A DNA stretch of 64,000 bases, taken from positions 13,152,501-13,216,500 of the forward strand of contig NC_092570.1 of NCBI RefSeq assembly GCF_037975245.1, read 5' to 3'. Source of the stretch: Apostichopus japonicus (Eukaryota; Echinodermata; Holothuroidea; Aspidochirotida; Stichopodidae). The notes beneath the pieces are model-generated. The model was given only the letters and a program-made list of their open reading frames with translations. It was not told where the DNA came from and ran no database searches. Positions 60,878-64,000 of the stretch are shown in pieces. The translations under genes and the position numbers were made by a program. How positions within the stretch are numbered: position 1 is the first letter of the stretch; each line of letters begins with the position of its first letter.

Positions 60878-63526
60878 GATTGATGTGGGACAGATGTTAC
60901 ATCACCTCGTTGGAATCAAACTTCGAAAAAAAAGGTAAGTTAAAGCTGGTTTTATTGCAGTTAGTAACAACTTTTAGTAGCTTTGCATTAAATGCATCAA
61001 AACGTAAACAATGCAAAAAAATAAACACTTCAAACATCATAATCAGTAAATATTATTTTATGCCGATGTATGTACTCCTGTAACTCTCGTTTTCATGAAG
61101 TACATTGTGTATGTATTGTCCTCACGAGACTTTTGAAATGCTGCCTTATAAAACATAACGGCTTTATTCATGTAGTAAAAAAGCGCACGAGTATGTGCAC
61201 CGCTTCTTCATCCAACAAAACTTCCGGTACTACAACAGTCCCTTCCCCACACCAATTAGTTCCCTCCCTCACCGAATCCTTCCTCTCGGACCCGCAGCTG
61301 TCCTCCTCACCATGCACAAACAACACTTCCCCACCCAACCCACCCCCCCCCCCCCAATCCATGAATTACCCGCTTCACTTTTGACGGTAAAGCTAGACAA
61401 TAGGGAGTTGTGAGTACAGGGAACCTTTTACCCGCGTTACACCGCTGGTATGGTTTCCAATTGAAATGATGTAATCAATAGAAGCTTGTTTTAATGAATT
61501 ACGTAAGTTCCTTGGAAAAAATAATAAAAGATATTACTTACTTGGACGTTCCATGGTTTGTGTTTATCAACATCAACACTGACAGCGCATGGGTAACGAG
61601 GACGTTACGTCTTGCGATGAGTAACAGGGCACTTACAACCGTTATGAACCAATACAGAAGCCTCTTTCTCTTGAGCGATGAAAATGTATTCTTAGAACAA
61701 CTATATATCCTCGACAATTAAAGCAGATACTGAGAAGACACAATCTCCACCCACCTCTCTCTCTCCACCTCTCTCTCTCTCACTCGCTCAGTCTTACTTA
61801 AAAACACTTTCATGTACCTGTACTTGCTCTTCAAAGCAATAATTGCTATAGTAACATCCGAAAATAAAAAACTTTATTTATGAGGTGAATACGAAAACGC
61901 TTTTTCAAAATGGTAATTTGTGTTGCGCAAATGAAATGTATCGTGCATGCTTTGTCAGTGTTAGTTATAGATAGAGACTCGCTTTTGGGGTGCTAATTGT
62001 AAGAACTTGGCATTTCGGCTGTCTCTTAAAAGTACAAAGCCATCAATCAAACATGCATGACGTAAAAGAGCGATAAGCAAATAAGGATGCAACTCACTGT
62101 CTTGCCAAAGTTTCTTCTGGAAGAGTTTCAGATTATTTGGTCAAAAGATAAGATATCAAGGGAAATGTCTGTTTAGGGAAATGCTAAGGAAATGGAAAGA
62201 CTCGCCGATTAACTTATTTTGAGTCAGAAAATTCTATTAGCGTTTGCTAATATTGTTTATGCAGAGAACAAAAACATTCATTGCAACTATTCTAAATCAA
62301 CAATGTCAAGAATTTCTCATTCTTTCCTCCAAATTTTTAGCGGGATTGCGAAATTGGCCCTATACGTATTTGTAAGCTGTGCAACCCTGTTATTCCTCCA
62401 TTTGGCTCCTCTCAACTTTCCAGTAATCCTAAATGAATTTAATGACAGGATAACTGTGACTATATCACAGGTATATGCTATCACTTGACATTCCTCTGTT
62501 GGTGATGTCTTTATTACGTCATTGCAAATTCTTCACAGTTGGTGCTATTTCTGTCACTCGCATATCGTATTGTATACAGAATGGTCACCCATGCACCACC
62601 CACAGCGCGTTATAGTACGACATTTCACCATGCAAGGAGTTTTCGAACCGGTAGAGGGTAGTATTGATATTATTTTTGAATCGGGTGGTGTGAAGGACAT
62701 AATTTACGAGGAAATTACGAGCGAGCCCACCTTTAGCCATAAATGCTGTAACTATTACGTATAGTTTACAAAGTTTTCATTATTGCGTTTCGTTCGTTCT
62801 CATAGCTTGAGACATAAGTACTGCAGGCCTGTGAAGTAAAATATTTTGTGCTTGCATATTCATCAGGTTTACAATTTCAATTAGCTATAAGCAGTTTTCA
62901 GTAAACAAGCCTCTACTACTCTATAAGTATTAGTAAAACAAACATTGCAAATGATCAAACTAAACAATGTAACCTCTATATTTTGTCATGAAGTTATGAA
63001 CGAATTTGATTCGTTTTTCAATATATCGTCTCCCAGACACTTTTCTTTATCAGTATAATCACATACTACAAACGAAATAGATAAACATCAATATTTATTT
63101 TTGATATAAAACTTATAGCAAACTTCATTGACATGTGTCTAATAGCACCAATTTTATCAATACCAACTGAGCTATAGTATGTCATATTGTGTTACACCAA
63201 CGTTTGACAATGCAAACTGTGCAAATGGAAGAAGTCTCGTTAAATCTGTATCTGTGCTCGCTGTGCGGCTTTCATTTTCAGGAAAAAAAGAGGACTCTAA
63301 TAGATCGAATGTAACTAGTAACGTTGTAAGTCATTTTTAAGTTAAGCCATATGTTCCCTATAATACGAAAGATGGAGTCGTGGAAGACCGGAACCTTTAA
63401 ACTTGTAAGTACGGAATCATGACAGACGTGTACAAAACAATCATAATTTATTATTAGCTGTGTCATAAGATGGTTCATTAACTCGAGTTGACTCTGTAGC
63501 TCTACTCTAATCTATGGAAGCTTAAA
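60878..63526. other. No gene confidently seen
   Basis: A CT microsatellite lies at 61755-61790 and a C-rich patch at 61335-61360. Frames at 62219-62488 and 62522-62764 have no recognisable domain. Confidence 0.35.
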
Positions 63527-64000
63527 AGTGCCATCAACATTAGAAAAACTTTGACCAATAAGTTGACATTTTTCAGTGGATTTTTTAGAAAACAAGATAA
63601 TATCTTATCAAAAATCAGAAAAATGTTACTTAGAAATTGAACAATTTTCTGCAAAATGTTTAATTGACAAATTATCGTATCTCGTCAACTCAACATATGT
63701 CTACATAATGTTTAATTGTTCACTTCATTCCAATTGAGCAATTGAAAAATATCAGGCAAAATGTTTAATTGACAACTTACTTACTTAATTGTTCACTTAC
63801 TCACTTGGAATTAAGTGAACAACTGAACATTTTGCAAAAAATTGTTGAATTGACGACTTTGATAAGATGTCAATGAAAAAATCAACAGAGCAATCCAACA
63901 TTTTTCTGATTTTTGATAAGATATTATTATATTTTCATCTGAACAATTTACTGAAAAATGTTGACTTATTGCAGCAAACTGTTCTTATGTTGATGGCACT
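63527..64000. mobile_element. Palindromic foldback MITE, possibly cut by the window end
   Basis: AGTGCCATCAACAT at 63527 is matched in inverse by ATGTTGATGGCACT ending at 64000. Inner pairs also match, for example AAAATCAGAAAAATGTT (about 63611) with AACATTTTTCTGATTTT (about 63898). Much of the 474 bp could fold into one long hairpin. No coding sequence; target duplication not visible because the window stops. Confidence 0.7.

Overview
The window is animal nuclear DNA, most likely from a marine invertebrate deuterostome such as an echinoderm. Two genes are cut into short exons with GT..AG introns. Most of the rest is mobile DNA: several LINE types, tRNA-derived SINEs, many small hAT-like elements with 8-bp target duplications, and large foldback elements that recall the TU transposons of sea urchins. 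The taxon is an inference; no species-diagnostic gene was found.

Layout. 1-1.25 kb: an apparently complete intronless gene for a single-pass, Ig-like cell-surface glycoprotein. 1.7-3.4 kb: a decayed Rex1/Babar-like LINE interrupted by a 509-bp L2-like LINE fragment with a clear target duplication. 4.8-8.4 kb: a large inverted repeat around a decayed Tx1/L1-like LINE. 8.7-9.2 kb: tRNA-derived sequences. 9.2-16.8 kb: mostly unique AT-rich DNA with one dispersed repeat and a LINE tail. 16.8-18.15 kb: a TIR element with a 6-bp duplication. 18.2-21.9 kb: O-methyltransferase gene A (minus strand). 23.4-27.1 kb: a 3.7-kb TIR element with remains of a conserved ORF. 28.1-28.7 kb: a small TIR element with short internal repeats. 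30.3-30.9 kb: a local tandem duplication. 31.0-38.6 kb: a 7.5-kb foldback element whose arms are arrays of a roughly 179-bp repeat. 39.5-42.4 kb: a further arm of the same type, split by hAT-like insertions. 42.4-50.4 kb: sparse DNA with small elements. 50.4-56.9 kb: O-methyltransferase gene B (minus strand). 57-64 kb: low-complexity and AT-repeat DNA, ending in a palindromic MITE.

Genes A and B are tandem paralogues with the same exon phases. Five exons of each are visible; neither a first nor a last exon was found. They encode class I SAM-dependent O-methyltransferases of the caffeoyl-CoA OMT (Methyltransf_3) type. Gene A keeps the Asp-Asn metal-site pair, while gene B has Asp-Arg. The most unusual feature is in gene B. 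Its fifth visible exon sits at the end of seven tandem 180-182-bp units. Each unit carries a copy of the exon's 3' half and its splice donor; five copies have an in-frame stop, and one extra copy is open and in a compatible splice phase.
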